DNA of 64,000 bases from Papaver somniferum (Eukaryota; Streptophyta; Magnoliopsida; Ranunculales; Papaveraceae), in assembly GCF_003573695.1 (NCBI RefSeq), contig NC_039361.1, positions 101,062,279-101,126,278 on the forward strand, read 5' to 3'. Made by a program: the position numbers and the translations under genes. This document shows positions 1-11,541 of the stretch, in pieces. Numbering within the stretch: position 1 is the first letter of the stretch; each line of letters opens with the position of its first letter. Under the pieces are notes generated by a model. That model was not told where the DNA came from and did no database searches. It worked only from the letters and a program-made list of their open reading frames with translations.

Positions 1-93
1 CTAGTTGATTTTGTAGAAAGTATATTGGAGTCAGTCCATACAGATTGCTAATCGAAATATTGGGTGAGGTTGTTAGACCCCCGCATTTTCATA
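1..93 (+). repeat. 3' end of an LTR-like repeat (remnant)
   Basis: The first 93 bases resemble the stretch ending at 5038. Both run through a CCATACAG motif, a GTTGATACCCC- or GTTAGACCCCC-like stretch and end in TTTTCA. A shared terminal CA after a conserved tail is what an LTR end looks like, but no LTR start, primer site or protein was found, so the assignment is inference. Confidence 0.3.
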
Positions 94-1310
94 AACATGG
101 ACTCTGGATGATTAATTGGGTCAAAAATCATCAAGAGGTGGGACCGGCTTCTATAATCCAAAGGGACGGCCATGACCGACCATGGTGACGTGCCCGTATT
201 GCCATGCTTTTCACGGATCAATCCTGAGAATTTTGGTATTTTCTGATGGTCCGTTGAACATTATTTCATCCTTGTATGATGAATTTGAGTTTAACTGAAA
301 CTCTTAATAGTGGTGGAATGACCACTATTAAATATATTAAAATAATATTATTTTAATATTTTTCATGGTGGTCAAACAACAAGTCATGGTTGCAGGACCA
401 CTTGCTTTGCTTGCTACATGGTTCATGGAAAAATATGGAAATTTCATGAGTTTTGATTGAAAGAGGAATCCTTGAAAGAGGAAACACTAAAATAATAATA
501 AAATAAGAGTTTTAATAATAAAATATTAGGGAAAGAGGGAAAGGGACCGACCAAATCGGCGGCATGCCTAGCCGAACGATCGGTAGGTCCACCCACACGG
601 TTTTCTTTATTTTATTATTATTTATCTCTCTTCCTTTTTCTTCTTTGATCAGGTTTCCATTCCTAATACTTCCATGGATGCTCCTTTGAGCATTATTGCT
701 AAATACACCCGTGCCTTTTGTTCGGGGCTTACTCATGGTGTCCCGAATGCCCGAAAGGTAAATATACATTACTCTCCATGGAATTCGACCGAGAAAATCC
801 ATGGATCCTGAGTAGGTGAGCATTTAAGGTTTAATTAGTGTATAATCTCTAGGAATTCAATCCGATGAATATTGCGACTGGATTTAATTAATCCATTGCT
901 CTATACTAGCATACAATATGTTTATGAGCATTCAGATATGATGTGATCAGCATCATACATTGTTCTGGGTTGGTTCAGACACCAGAGATGAATTCTGAAT
1001 TCAATAAAAATGTACCGAGTCTTTCAGCTTTAATCCTGAAATACATAGAATATTAAAAGTCCTGCCTGAGAAACCCTAATATTACTATTATACGTTATCA
1101 CCGCCATGATATTAGAGAACCGCGATTCACCCCTTTTGAAGATACAAACTTCATGATTCTGATACTGATAAGAGATACATGATTTTCGATGTGATTTTAC
1201 GAATATAACCTTCGTCAAAAATCCATCATCAACAATAATGACTAAGCTTAATGGAAATTTGTTCATGGTTGATGAATTTCGGTTAAGGACAATTTATTGT
1301 TCGGAATCAA
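94..1310. other. Non-coding stretch, no gene recognised
   Basis: AT-rich sequence with only short chance reading frames. No protein family, RNA gene or terminal repeat was recognised. Confidence 0.5.
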
Positions 1311-1385
1311 AATCATGATTCAAGTTTTATCATTCGAAAATATCTTAGAACAGTGATATATGTCATTGATGTTATTCGGGAATGT
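1311..1385 (+). repeat. Dispersed direct repeat, copy 1
   Basis: A segment starting AATCATGATTCAAGTT and ending TTATTCGGGAATGT recurs with moderate divergence at 3219-3292, about 1.9 kb away in the same orientation. It suggests an old internal duplication within LTR-like repeat DNA. Confidence 0.6.
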
Positions 1386-2333
1386 TTCTAATCGATTTAG
1401 ATAAATATACAACTACTATAGATTCAGATACAAGACAGTGATATCATTCTTACAAACTGGTAAAACTTTTATATGTCTGAACCCGTATCAAGACAGTGAT
1501 ATCAGTCTTATAAATCTCGAGCAAATCTTAGAGAAGATAGTACTCAACACGATAAAACAAGTAAGATCAGAATACGCAACTACAGAGAAAAAAGTTGGAT
1601 CTGGATTCACGAATCCCAAATGAAGTCTTCAAGTCGTTAACCTAATATGGTTTTGGAAAAACCTAGGTTAAAGGAGAATCGACTCTAGTTTGCAACTAGG
1701 ACACGGGAACGTGTCGGGATTAGGTTTTCCAGTTGCTAGAGTTCTCTCTTATATAGTTTTTCAAATCAGGGTTTGCTTATAATCAAAGCTAAGATATCTT
1801 AGTAACAAATCATTCAATATTCACCGTTAGATGAACCCCTGATTTAAGATTCAATCTATGTCTGATTTAAAATAAAGCAACCAATCTTCACCGTTAGATG
1901 GTCTAAGCTTGTTACACACGAATGAAATATACCTTCATTTAGATATGGATAACCGTACCTAAACGTGTATATTGAGTTGGCTCAATAACAGTTAACCGAA
2001 GTTAGCCATATGAACACTTTTGTCTTAACCACATTCATCTAACACTTCTATACCAAATATGATGATCAATCAATCATGAAAGATAATCAAATTAATCTAA
2101 TTGTGTTTCAAATAGAGTTGTTGAATTGTTCACCATCTCATAGAAATATATATATATATATGAACAAATGAAAACAAAATTAGATTGATTTGTAATTGTA
2201 CAAAGTACTTATAAAAGAATATTTTCATAAACATTAAGCCACGGTTTGCAAATATTACATTCCTTAATTCATAAATGTTTTAGTTCATGAGTATGAGAAT
2301 CATACTTAACCGATTTTAGAACTTAACCACGGC

Positions 2334-2529
2334 GTTCGCAAACCTGGTATGCAAACAACAACTCCGGATCTTGGACTTGTCCAGCCGTTCAAAAACCAGG
2401 TATGCAAACAGCTGTCTTAAACAAGGTTCCCGGACCTTTACAAGTAAAACCGTTTGCATACTAGGTACGCAAACAAAGTTCCCGGACCTGAATTATAACA
2501 ATACAGTTCGCATACTGGGTATGCATACC
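2334..2529 (+). repeat. Tandem array of GTTYGCAWAC-type motifs
   Basis: Four imperfect copies of a 23-24-bp module start at 2334, 2387, 2452 and 2506. Each has the plan GTTYGCAWAC...GGTAYGCAWAC, and each is nearly an inverted repeat of itself. Spacer segments between them share a TCCCGGACCT-like motif, so the real unit is about 53-65 bp. Confidence 0.65.
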
Positions 2530-3218
2530 GTGTTGTATCCAGACATGGTTAATTGTTAAAAACTCCCATTTCAATCATTCAGACATCCTTAGAAGACGAC
2601 AATGGCTGTCTCACAAAAACCATTAGCTTTAAGTAATTTTCAAGTGATCGAATGATCAATACGAAACTTTACAAGTCAACATCAAATGATAGTCTCATAC
2701 AAATCATGTAAGATGTTTCAAGGCAATTTTTACATGATTATCTTTTGACTCTATGGTTAGTTTCCAACAAATAAATTTGTCTCCAACTAAACTCGTCAAA
2801 AATAATGATGAACATAGTTAAAGAAAAAAGCTTCCAACCCATATTTCGGGAAATGGATAAGCGAGATAAACTCAGCTCGAAATATCAATGTGTATAATGT
2901 AAAAGTCTATATAGCTACACGACTTAGTCTCATTAGAAGATAGAATAGAATAGACTTCTGAGTGATAGATGAGTTTTAGTCTCCAGATACCTTTTGTTGA
3001 TGAAGTTCCCCCAAGCTCTCCTCAGTAAATCTTCGTCTTCAATTGATGAACGCAGTGAAGTCTAAAGCTCAACAACAGATTCTATCCTAATACGAGACAT
3101 AGATATAAGTAGACTAGAAATCAAGTATATAGTTTTGATCAACTAAACTTGATAAACAAGCTTGAGATAGCAATGCTTGCGAGTTCGACCGAGCAGTGCT
3201 CTAATAGTTTATGAGCTA

Positions 3219-3292
3219 AATCATGATTCAAGTTAATCATTTGAAAATAGTATATAACAATGATATGTGTCATTGATGTTATTCGGGAATGT
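3219..3292 (+). repeat. Dispersed direct repeat, copy 2
   Basis: Partner of 1311-1385: same order of words (AATCATGATTCAAGTT, then GTCATTGATGTTATTCGGG), with scattered substitutions and small indels. Confidence 0.6.
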
Positions 3293-3327
3293 ACTGTAAA
3301 TCTGGACACATGACAGTACACACACCA

Positions 3328-3552
3328 GTTCGCATACTGACGTAACTGTTATAGGTCCGTAACCGTAGTACACGTACCCAGAACACTTACCGGCGTAGCT
3401 ATAGTTCTGCAACGACCTTTGGCACATATACCCAGTATGAATACCAAAAAATTTTGTTGACTTGTAAACTCAGGAAGGTATGCATACCTAGTATGAATAC
3501 TATAACCTGAACTGTTTTTATCTTAAGGGTACACATACCCGGTATACATACT
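3328..3552 (+). repeat. Second cluster of TATGCATACC-like motifs
   Basis: The GCATAC / GGTATGCATACC / GGTATACATAC words of the 2334-2529 array recur here at about 3330, 3478 and 3525, more diverged and more widely spaced. Probably part of the same repeat family. Confidence 0.45.
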
Positions 3553-5038
3553 ATGACAAAAATAACTCACGAACTAGAAGTAAGTACACGTACTTACCCA
3601 ATCGAATATTTTTAGATGCATCAGAATTATTTCTATTGAGATAATCAACATTTGAAAAACTCTTTAAAAACATATCTAGACATATTTGGTCGCATTATAA
3701 CCTAGGGTTGTGATTCACGATTACCGTAAAAAAGTGTTATATGAAAATAGTTAAGCTTATAATTCGTCTGTCTAGTTTCGGTTAACCTTTCATGAACAAT
3801 TCATTATACACAGTTCTATTACGGTTCATCATAACCAGATTGTTTATTTTGTTGTGTTTATCTCAAGTTGATTTTATATCAAACTGTGGAAAAATATTGC
3901 TTGATTCCAAAGATACCTTAGCTTACATCTAAAGCAATCTTCAATCTTGAAAGTCTATCAAGGAGAACCTAAAGCAACTGTTATGTTTGAATCCTGACAC
4001 TCTTCTTGTGTCTCTTAGTTGTAAGCTAGAGTCGTCCCCTCCTTTAAAACATTTTAGGTTCAGCGACTAAAAAGACTTCGCTTAGGATTCATGAAGCAAG
4101 TCCGACTATATTTATCTTGATAGTTCGTGTATCCTGATCTTACTACTGATTGTTGATTGTCACTCCGACCAGGTAAGATTCATAGTAACATTGTGACTCC
4201 ACAAGTTAATTCCTTTATAATGATTCTTTGTGAAATCGGAGTAGGTTTTACTTGTGAGGTGAATAATAATCTAGGATGCTCTTCGGGAGTCATAAGTCCG
4301 GATTTTGAGGTTTGCTAGACCTAGTCTATTGCAAATGATTTCCTATCTCACCTTGATCTAACGATCATGGTGGAAATCACATATAAGCTTTTATGTGGGA
4401 GGAAGATTGGTCTAAAGTTTTCACTTAGGTTGAAGCAACTCTTACGCTGTAAATGAACTCAACTAAGGGAATCAATTGCGCAGATTCTTGCGAGATTCAA
4501 GAGCCATAAGGAGCGCGACTACAAGTGAATTACTATGACGGTGGATTCAGTCTTAACTACATTCTAGTCTGAAGTATTGATAGTAGGCTAGAGTCTGAAG
4601 CGGCTTAATAAAGTTTGGTGTTCAAGCCTGGACTTGGTCCTGGGGTTTTTCTACACTTGCGGTTTCCTATTTAACAAAACTTCTGGTGTCTATGTTATTT
4701 TTTTCAGCATTTTATATGTTTTTTATTTAGATAATTGAAATTTCACCGGTTGCACGTAAAATCAATCAAAGTAGATACGTCCATGTTAATTGTTGAATAC
4801 AACTTGATTGATCTTGGATGTTGAGCTTTGGTATCGTCCAAGTACTCTCACGGTATAATCAGGTTCATGGACTTGTTTTCGTTTACATATTTATTGTGAG
4901 AGAAACAGATATAAACTCTTCATATAATTCCTGATTGAGATTCATTAAGTTGTAACTCTTGGAGTTGTATTTGAGTTTAGACCATACAGGGTGCCTACGA
5001 AAAAGTTGGTGGTGTATGTTGATACCCCAGTGTTTTCA

Positions 5039-6132
5039 GTGTTGACCCAGTGTTAGCATAATCTATCCTTATGAGAGTTTGTCTGTAATTAGCTCTAACA
5101 ACCTCTCTTTCACAGTAATGACCAGTACTTCTCTTGGCTCAACACCAAGCACTTTAAGCGTGTCTCAAGACTGGGTTACCTCCTTGATGCCATGTGTAGT
5201 GAATATTTTACAAGAGCCTCTTAATTCTGGTTACTTAAATGCATTATCTTATTTTTTTATTATCAGCTTGTTCATATGCTCACATCATCATCATCAGAGC
5301 TCAACTCTCAAGTCATGACAATACAGTCAACTTCTAGACTTACAAAATTCACATACTGAAAAATTGAAGTCATTACTGACTTACTATTTCCATTGGACTT
5401 CATACTGATCAGTCTACATAATCAAATACTAAGTTGAGCATTTGGTCTCAACAAGTCATTCCCGTGACTTAACTAAAATAGTAGTAGTCCATGACTTTAC
5501 TATTTTTTACGAGACATCAAATATGTCACATAGGGGATTGTCGTTGGGGTATTGTTCTGGCGGTTTACAACAACGTGAGATGTGGAAACACATTCATGAC
5601 AAGAAGGTAATAAGTAGTGGGACTGTTAAGAGCAGTTGAGAGGATGAGGTAGTAGTGGTCATACAGTTTTTCCGACATAGCGGACACGACTTCACCACAA
5701 CCCCCATAATTGTCACTTCTCCATCTCCTCACAACTTCCACAACTTAAAAGAAATCAGAGTATTCACATCAATTATAAATAGATGACTTCATCTATTCAG
5801 AAGGGAGACATCTCGGAGACAATCAGATTTACAATCATAAATCCAGCTTTCATCATAGTTCAACCACTTCACACAAAAAAATTCATGACATAATGATTTC
5901 TCTACATTTTCTACTTTCCCCCGTAAGACCAACTCATTTTCTCCACCTTTGTGACCTAATCAAAACATGAATGACAATTTTTGATTTAGGCTCATGTTGT
6001 ACGATTTTGATATCTCGAACCTAAAAAGACATATTGTTTTTCGCCCAAATAATTTAAACTCTAGGTAAACTAAAAAGGGTAATCAATGAGCTTTCTCCCC
6101 GTCTAGAATCTAAAGAAGCATTTGAGACTACC
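5039..6132. other. Non-coding stretch, nothing recognised
   Basis: Short chance reading frames only. There is a TATAAATAG box-like sequence near 5778, but no gene-like sequence follows it. Confidence 0.45.
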
Positions 6133-6144
6133 ACTTCTGGCTAG

Positions 6145-6873
6145 CTTTTCTCCTCTCAAACATTTCTCTCTTTTTTCTCTCCAGAAACTCTCTCGTTGAG
6201 ACCTTAACAACTACAATATCATCTTGCTCAGATCTGGTCCTTTTGGACCAGATCCGTGCAAGGATTATTGTTTTTCTTTAGTTTTAGTAGATTTTCTAAT
6301 AGAATAAGATGTTGGTTTTTAATTTCTGGTGTCTTTTGGCACATTTCTTCACCATTTTGGTGATTTTATCTTCGCTTTTTTGGCGATTTTTTCTTCGCTT
6401 TGAGAGTGATTGTTTCTTCACTTTGATGGTGATTTGTTCAATCTTTGTTGGTTGTTTCATGGTTTGTTATTCTAAATTTGAGAACATCGACGATTCAACA
6501 CGGCATCTCTTTTAGTTCATCTTTAACAAAAGGAATTTAGGGAATCCGGGTTTTTCGTTCATATATACAAGGTTAAGAGCTAAGCACTCCTTTCTTTTTG
6601 GAGCATCTCTTGTTATAGAAGACAAACATTCAAAATGGTCGGAATTGATTCCGGATTATATACCATCTTTTCTTTCTACTTTTCATAAAAATTGGGTACC
6701 TTTGCCTATTTTGCTCTTTCTCTTCGCGAATTACATGTAATTGGTATCTTTATTTGTATTTGGGTTTTAATTTTTTTTTTGTATTTCGATGTTCTTTCTC
6801 TTGTAAACAATCATGTATTCACATTTTTGGATTGAATGAAATGTGATATGATTGTTCATCAAAGAAAAAAAAA
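6145..6873 (+). mobile_element. LINE-type non-autonomous retroposon with TSD
   Basis: A 729-bp segment ends in an A-rich tail (AAAGAAAAAAAAAA) and is bounded by an exact 12-bp direct repeat ACTTCTGGCTAG at 6133-6144 and 6874-6885. A 12-bp TSD plus poly(A) is the signature of LINE-driven target-primed insertion. The 3' end, with TTGTAAACAATC and ATTGTTCATCAAAG just before the A-run, is in the style of plant L1-type 3' ends. The 5' half is pyrimidine-rich with repeated TTTTGGTGATTTT / TTCGCTTTGA words. No endonuclease or reverse transcriptase is encoded, so it is a LINE internal deletion or a retroposed transcript. Confidence 0.7.
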
Positions 6874-6898
6874 ACTTCTGGCTAGATTTTAATGTAAT

Positions 6899-7285
6899 TG
6901 TTTGTACCGTGTATAGAATACACCAGAAGCCCGTGAATCAAGCCCAAAAAGCCCGTTAAAGAAGATTCCAGGAGGCTTGTTGCACAAGTTTCTTGCACAT
7001 GAAGTTTATATCATAATTAGGGTTACATAAACAATATAAATACATGTATACTAAACCCTAAGAAGACATGGAATTTTAGGTTATCTAACCCGGAGAAAAT
7101 TATTGTATCCTACAATCAATAAACTATTTCTCTGTTCCTCCGTGGATGTAGGCACAACTTGCCGAACCACGTTAAATCCATCTCTTTGTTCATCTTTAAT
7201 TCGTTTTCTAACCCTAATCGCATCATCATCATCATCATCATCAAATCATCGTGGCTGTGCCTAGAATTTATTTTGGGTACAAATA
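6899..7285 (+). repeat. 5' LTR of the small LTR element
   Basis: Starts TGTTTGTACC. The end is placed at GGGTACAAATA just before the primer-like site; a canonical end would be CA, so one base has changed or the boundary is off slightly. It contains a (CAT)n run near 7225-7245. Confidence 0.6.
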
Positions 7286-7303
7286 TTGGTGCCGACTAAG
7301 GGG
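7286..7303 (+). other. Putative primer binding site
   Basis: TTGGTGCCGACTAAGGGG directly follows the 5' LTR. The TTGGYGCC beginning is the usual start of sites complementary to a tRNA 3' end. The exact tRNA was not determined. Confidence 0.5.
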
Positions 7304-7831
7304 ATTTGTGAAAACAATCGTGTTTTACCATTGAGAAAAGCGCGGAAGAAATCTGCACGAATTCCATGCAAAAATCAGCAGCAAAAAAGAAAAAAACAAT
7401 AGGGTTCTCCTGTAACCGTTGCAGAAGAAGCAATACCGTTGCGAAACAGTTGAACAAGCTGTTGCGAAAACAGTAGCAGAAGAGTTGCGAAATCCAAAGA
7501 TACTGTAACAGATATATATATTGCAGAAAGCATTGCGATAGCCTAATCTTCATCCAACATTAGGTACAGCCTCGCGTACAGCTTCAAATCCAACGATCTG
7601 GATCTGTCAGGTTTACCAGATCACATCCGTACGATCTGTTCATCTTCCTATACAGCTCCAGATCCAGCAAATCATATCCGTCAGATGCAGAAGATCCAAG
7701 CCGTATAATCTGTCCATCCTACGGTCCAGCTTCTGGTTCAAACAAACTGGTTCGGTTTAGATCCTATCTGGTTTTAGAGGTCTGGTTCAGCTTCGGACCA
7801 ACCGATCTCGGACCGTTCGGGACCGACCTAT

Positions 7832-8062
7832 GCCACGTCATAACAGTGATCCAACCAAAAGACGACACGTCAGTTGAGGTGGTCCAGTCAGCATGAACTG
7901 CCACGTCATCACTTTTGAGTCAACGACTTTTCTCCGCTGACGGGTTCGCCACGTCAGCATCCAGTCAGCTGCCACATCAACAGCTGGTCATCATCCAGTC
8001 AGCCGCCACGTCATCTAACGTGTCGGTGTCTGCCACGTCAGCACTGATTAGGTGCCATGTCA
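7832..8062 (+). promoter_or_regulatory. Cluster of GCCACGTCA (bZIP-type) boxes
   Basis: Five exact GCCACGTCA words occur at 7832-7840, 7900-7908, 7948-7956, 8005-8013 and 8032-8040. Near matches lie at 7864-7872 (GACACGTCA), 7971-7979 (GCCACATCA) and about 8054-8062 (GCCATGTCA). CACGTCA is a hybrid of the plant G-box and C-box recognised by bZIP factors. They sit in the interior of a non-autonomous LTR element, in a diverged repeat of CCAGTCAGC(Y)GCCACGTCA type, so the cluster may simply be a tandem-repeat relic. Confidence 0.6.
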
Positions 8063-8339
8063 GCAACGGGATTCTTGTTAACAGTTCCATTCAGCAATTC
8101 TGCACCGTCAGCACTGCCACATATGCAACAGTGCGCGCTCTTTGTTCAAATCTTGTTTCGTCAATAACTTCTTTGTTTTAAGTCCGAATTGAGTGATTTT
8201 TGGCTCATTAGAATCGTCTTTCAATTCCATACAACATGGAAGCAAAAAATCCAGTGTTCTATAAACTAGGATGTGCACTTGGAGCAGCAACATGATCGGG
8301 TTCAAGGTTCGTGGATAGCGACATGATCGAGAGTTCGAG

Positions 8340-8720
8340 ATGAAGATTGCTTAGATCCTTCAATATTTAGCCTTGCATCACATCGCAAGCACCTAAAGAC
8401 TCACCTTGCACGTGAGCACATAAGTCTTTTTCTTATCGCAAGCATAAAATCTCTCCATGCACGCGAGTATGAAAGACTTGCACCTTGGCAAGCATAAAGT
8501 CTCGTCTCGACCATGATTCCAATGCCCGATATTGGTCCAAAGACTCGTACTCAACACAAGCAATACAGCTGGCCTGCCTGAGCAGCGAGCGAAACATCCT
8601 TATTGCGTTGCGAGCAAAAAGCCTTGCCCCAGCCGCAAGCACATTACATTTCACTCAAGACTCGACTAGTTCTCGAGCACCACAAGTCCACCACGTGGAA
8701 AAAAGTCTCGCCTAGCACGT
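8340..8720 (+). repeat. Degenerate AAGTCT...GCACGTGAGCA repeat
   Basis: Repeated words such as GCACGTGAGCA, GCACGCGAGTA, TCGCAAGCATAAA and AAGTCTCG alternate through this stretch, forming a diverged tandem repeat of roughly 60-bp units inside the small LTR element. Long frames on both strands here are products of the repeat. Confidence 0.45.
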
Positions 8721-8902
8721 GAGCAATATTATTATTATTATTATTACTTTTTTTTTACTTTTCATTTTTTTAATTTTTTTTCCAGGTAATTACAGTTGGG
8801 GGCGTCTTCGAAATGTCTCTACAAATGCTTGGGGGCGAGTTACGTCATCAAAGGTCGACGTAGAAGGAAAAACAAATTCTTAACCCCCAACAAGTGGAGG
8901 TT

Positions 8903-8914
8903 AAGAGGGGGCGA
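8903..8914 (+). other. Polypurine tract
   Basis: AAGAGGGGGCGA lies immediately upstream of the second LTR start at 8915, the position and composition expected for the plus-strand primer. Confidence 0.55.
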
Positions 8915-9084
8915 TGTTTGTACTGTGTATAAAATATACCAGAAGCATGTGAATCAAGCCTAAAAAGCCCGTTAAAAAAGATTCCAGAAGTTTCCAGAAG
9001 GCTTGTTACCCAAGTTGCTTGCAAATAAAGTTTATATCATAATTAGGGTTACATAAAAAATATAAATACATGTATACTAAACCC
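8915..9084 (+). repeat. 3' LTR, truncated
   Basis: Matches the first ~170 bp of the LTR at 6899, with a short internal duplication of TTCCAGAAG, then stops at CCCTAAGAAGA where an unrelated direct repeat starts. Confidence 0.6.
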
Positions 9085-9351
9085 TAAGAAGATACGATCC
9101 AAGATTATAACCAGATGCGTACAAGTATGATATATCATATGTTTATAATCAAAAGGCAGAAGTAAAAGGATGTGTAACCCAGATTTGAAGTAATGGAGGA
9201 GGAGAACAAAGTGCGAAGATTGTTAATCTGTCTCTATTTGATCTGCCACAGATCACTCAAGACGTGACTTTCTTTTCGATGTGGAGAATCTATTCCCCTT
9301 AGTTGGCGCCAAAGATTTTTGGGAAAAAATTGATCCATCTCCACCGCAAAA
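9085..9351 (+). repeat. Direct repeat, copy 1 (267 bp)
   Basis: Begins TAAGAAGATACGATCC and ends TCTCCACCGCAAAA. About 95% of positions match 9897-10164 by eye. It carries TTAGTTGGCGCC near its end. Its left border coincides with the break in the LTR at 9084, so this family cut into the LTR element. Family unknown. Confidence 0.75.
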
Positions 9352-9896
9352 AATCTCGATGATAAATGATGAAGTTGATTGATCTTCTCCTCCAAAAATG
9401 TGGGGGGTACCTGCAAAAGAAAAATCTCCGACGCTCAAGTTAGAACAGAGTTTTTCACAGGAGTTTTTAGGGTTTGATCGCATACCTGCTTATAGGTTAA
9501 AACCCGATACTTATAGATTGGAACCCTAATGGATAAGGATTGAATCCCTTATATTAGTCTTCCTTATCTAATAACTCGTCGGAGTACATTTCACGATAAG
9601 TATGAAGAAGTTTTAAAGATTCAATGTGCCACGGTTCTCGTCAAGTGGACCCATGTTTAATGAATCTCAACGGAAAATATTGGGTACACACAGCCGAACA
9701 GCTCCAGAATCCGTAAGGATAGGTTTAATTAAAGGCTTGTTGTATGTAAGGACAAACAAGATATAGATATTGTCTCTTTATTTTTGGACCAATCAGATTG
9801 GCATTGATCCTAATATGATCTCTCATGGACAATTACATTTCAAGATAGTATGGTCTAAATTATCCATATATTGACCTTTATTACTTTTAACACCCG
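9352..9896. other. Spacer between direct repeats, no gene
   Basis: Contains GGGGGGTACCTGCAAAAG and CTCCGACGCTCAAGTTAG words, common in plant LTR-type repeats, but no coding sequence. It could be the body of the element that the flanking 267-bp repeats delimit. Confidence 0.4.
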
Positions 9897-10164
9897 TAAG
9901 AAGATACGATCCAAGATTATAACCAGATGCATACGAATATGATATATCATATGTTTATAATCAAAAGGCAGAAGTAAAAGGATGCGCAAACCTAGATTTG
10001 ACGTAATGGAGGAGGAGAACAAAGTGCGTAAATTGTTAATCTGTCTCTATTTGATCTGCCACAGATCACTCAAGACGTGACTTTCTTTTGGATGTGGAGA
10101 ATATATTCCCCTTAGCCGGCGCCAAAGATGTTTGGGCAAAAATTGATCCATCTCCACCGCAAAA
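9897..10164 (+). repeat. Direct repeat, copy 2 (268 bp)
   Basis: Second copy of 9085-9351, offset 812 bp, same orientation, with TTAGCCGGCGCC where copy 1 has TTAGTTGGCGCC. Confidence 0.75.
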
Positions 10165-11045
10165 CCATAAACATCTATCCAGAGCAAAATAAAACAAGAA
10201 AAAATATAAAAATCATGGGAAGAATAGCAAAATGAGCTTCAATAATTTTTGTTAGTATTATTCATTCTAAAAAAAATAAAAAAATAAAATTAATTGCTAT
10301 CCCTAGACAGCACGATATTCTTAGTATGTATTATTTATTTTTGACAATAATATACAAAAAGAATAAAAAATATTTATTTTCATTATTATTTTTTGTGTGA
10401 ACTTTGGAATAAAATATTTTTATTATATAAGAGTTTTTTATATTTTTAGCCATGTATCAAATTATTTTTATAGAAAAATATTTATTTTATGGAAATTGTG
10501 GTTATGTTATATCTATATAAAGCATTTTCCATATAATAAATGAATAAATATAAATGGAATTTCTATTCTGACTAACATTATTACCGAAAAAGTGTTATAT
10601 TCGATTGATATTATTTCCAAAACAAGTCTTTTTTTTGTGAGTATCTCTATATATATCCTTCAAGAAGAAGCAAAACATGTTTCCACGTTGTTTTTCTCTT
10701 TCATTATTTCTTTGGTTTTTTTTTCTTTAATAAAATTATTTATTGTGCAGGTGCTTGGATTACGCATCTATTATAGTTGTTGTATCACGACATATGTAAA
10801 GAAATATCAAGGGATAAACTCAGGTAAAACTTTAGTACTCTTTAATTCATAAATCATGGAACTCATTAAGTAATTCATAAAGGTCATGAAACTAATCGAC
10901 AGTAACATCGTTGTATTTGTTTTTGATATTTTTATTATTTTTTCGTTTAATTTCTTACAGGTGCTCGGTATATTCTTTTTATGTTTTTACAGCTTCAGTT
11001 ATGTTTTTTTATGGCAGTTAAAGAAAAAGATGTCAACATAGTTTT
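10165..11045. other. AT-rich non-coding stretch
   Basis: No gene recognised. A TATA-like CTATATAAAG near 10513 lies in a context resembling that at about 16228 (ATGGAAAT...TATCTATATAAAG). Both are followed within some hundred bases by an AG/GTG splice-acceptor-like site, so the two regions may share ancestry. Confidence 0.35.
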
Positions 11046-11137
11046 GATTTTCATATTTTATTTTGATTCTCTCTGTTTAGTTATATAATTCGATTTTCAT
11101 ATTTTGTTTTGATTCTCTCTGTTTAGTTATATAATTC
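11046..11137 (+). repeat. Tandem duplication, 46 bp x 2
   Basis: Unit starts GATTTTCATATTTT and ends TTATATAATTC. Copies 11046-11091 and 11092-11137 differ at one position. Confidence 0.85.
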
Positions 11138-11165
11138 GTCTGTGTAATTATACACAAATTTAATA

Positions 11166-11405
11166 CTCCCTCCGTCCTAGTTTACTTGCCAAAATTGTAT
11201 TTTTTTTTAACAAAAGTGTACCAAAAAATTATTATATTTTCCACTAAAATTATCTAATTATCAAGAAAGAAATAAAAACTAGGATACAAAAACTTGTATA
11301 TTAAACAAGTGATTTGAAAAATTGATGGTGTATGTGGAAGTAATTTGAATTTGTTTCAAGTTTTAGCAAAATCCTATTTTGGCAAGTAAACTAGGACGGA
11401 GGGAG
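11166..11405. mobile_element. Stowaway-like MITE
   Basis: A 240-bp element with inverted ends CTCCCTCCGTCCTAGTTTAC, flanked by TA on both sides (11164-11165 and 11406-11407). The CTCCCTCCGTCC terminus and TA TSD are diagnostic of Stowaway (Tc1/mariner-derived) MITEs. The inverted repeats extend about 30 bp, to around TTGCCAAAAT. No coding capacity; it would need a mariner-like transposase from elsewhere. Confidence 0.93.
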
Positions 11406-11541
11406 TATCAATTTTTTTCTATTAGCTGGAGGAGGATCCACGTGTTTGTATTTTTGACTTCAACAATTTTTTCCTGTAAGTATTCCCTTATATTTTTAAT
11501 ATAGCGGGTGATGACTCCTTTTTTTTTATCGGCATATAGCT
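11406..11541. other. Short AT-rich spacer
   Basis: No feature recognised between the MITE and the 40-bp tandem repeat. Confidence 0.4.

Larger units (their letters stand above)
1386..5038. other. Non-coding LTR-retroelement-like DNA
   Basis: There are no coding-like reading frames here. The stretch holds two clusters of TATGCATACC-like motifs, a repeated CACCGTTAGATG motif (around 1820 and 1890) and, at its right end, a tail ending CCCCAGTGTTTTCA that resembles bases 1-93. The style is that of long non-coding LTRs or leaders of plant LTR elements. No matching LTR pair with a TSD could be established, so the boundaries are nominal. Confidence 0.3.
6899..9084 (+). mobile_element. Small non-autonomous LTR retrotransposon, 3' LTR truncated
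   Basis: Two copies of a sequence beginning TGTTTGTAC(C/T)GTGTATA lie at 6899 and 8915 in the same direction and stay similar for about 170 bp. A primer-binding-like site follows the first copy and a purine-rich tract precedes the second, as expected of an LTR element. The 1.6-kb interior encodes no gag, protease, integrase or reverse transcriptase. The right LTR stops matching at about 9084, where a different repeat begins, so the 3' end and the second TSD are lost. Confidence 0.7.

Noticed and set aside
7915..8181. 88-codon Ser/Ala-rich frame
   Set aside because: A by-product of the GCCACGTCA-containing repeat; no start context and no homology recognised.
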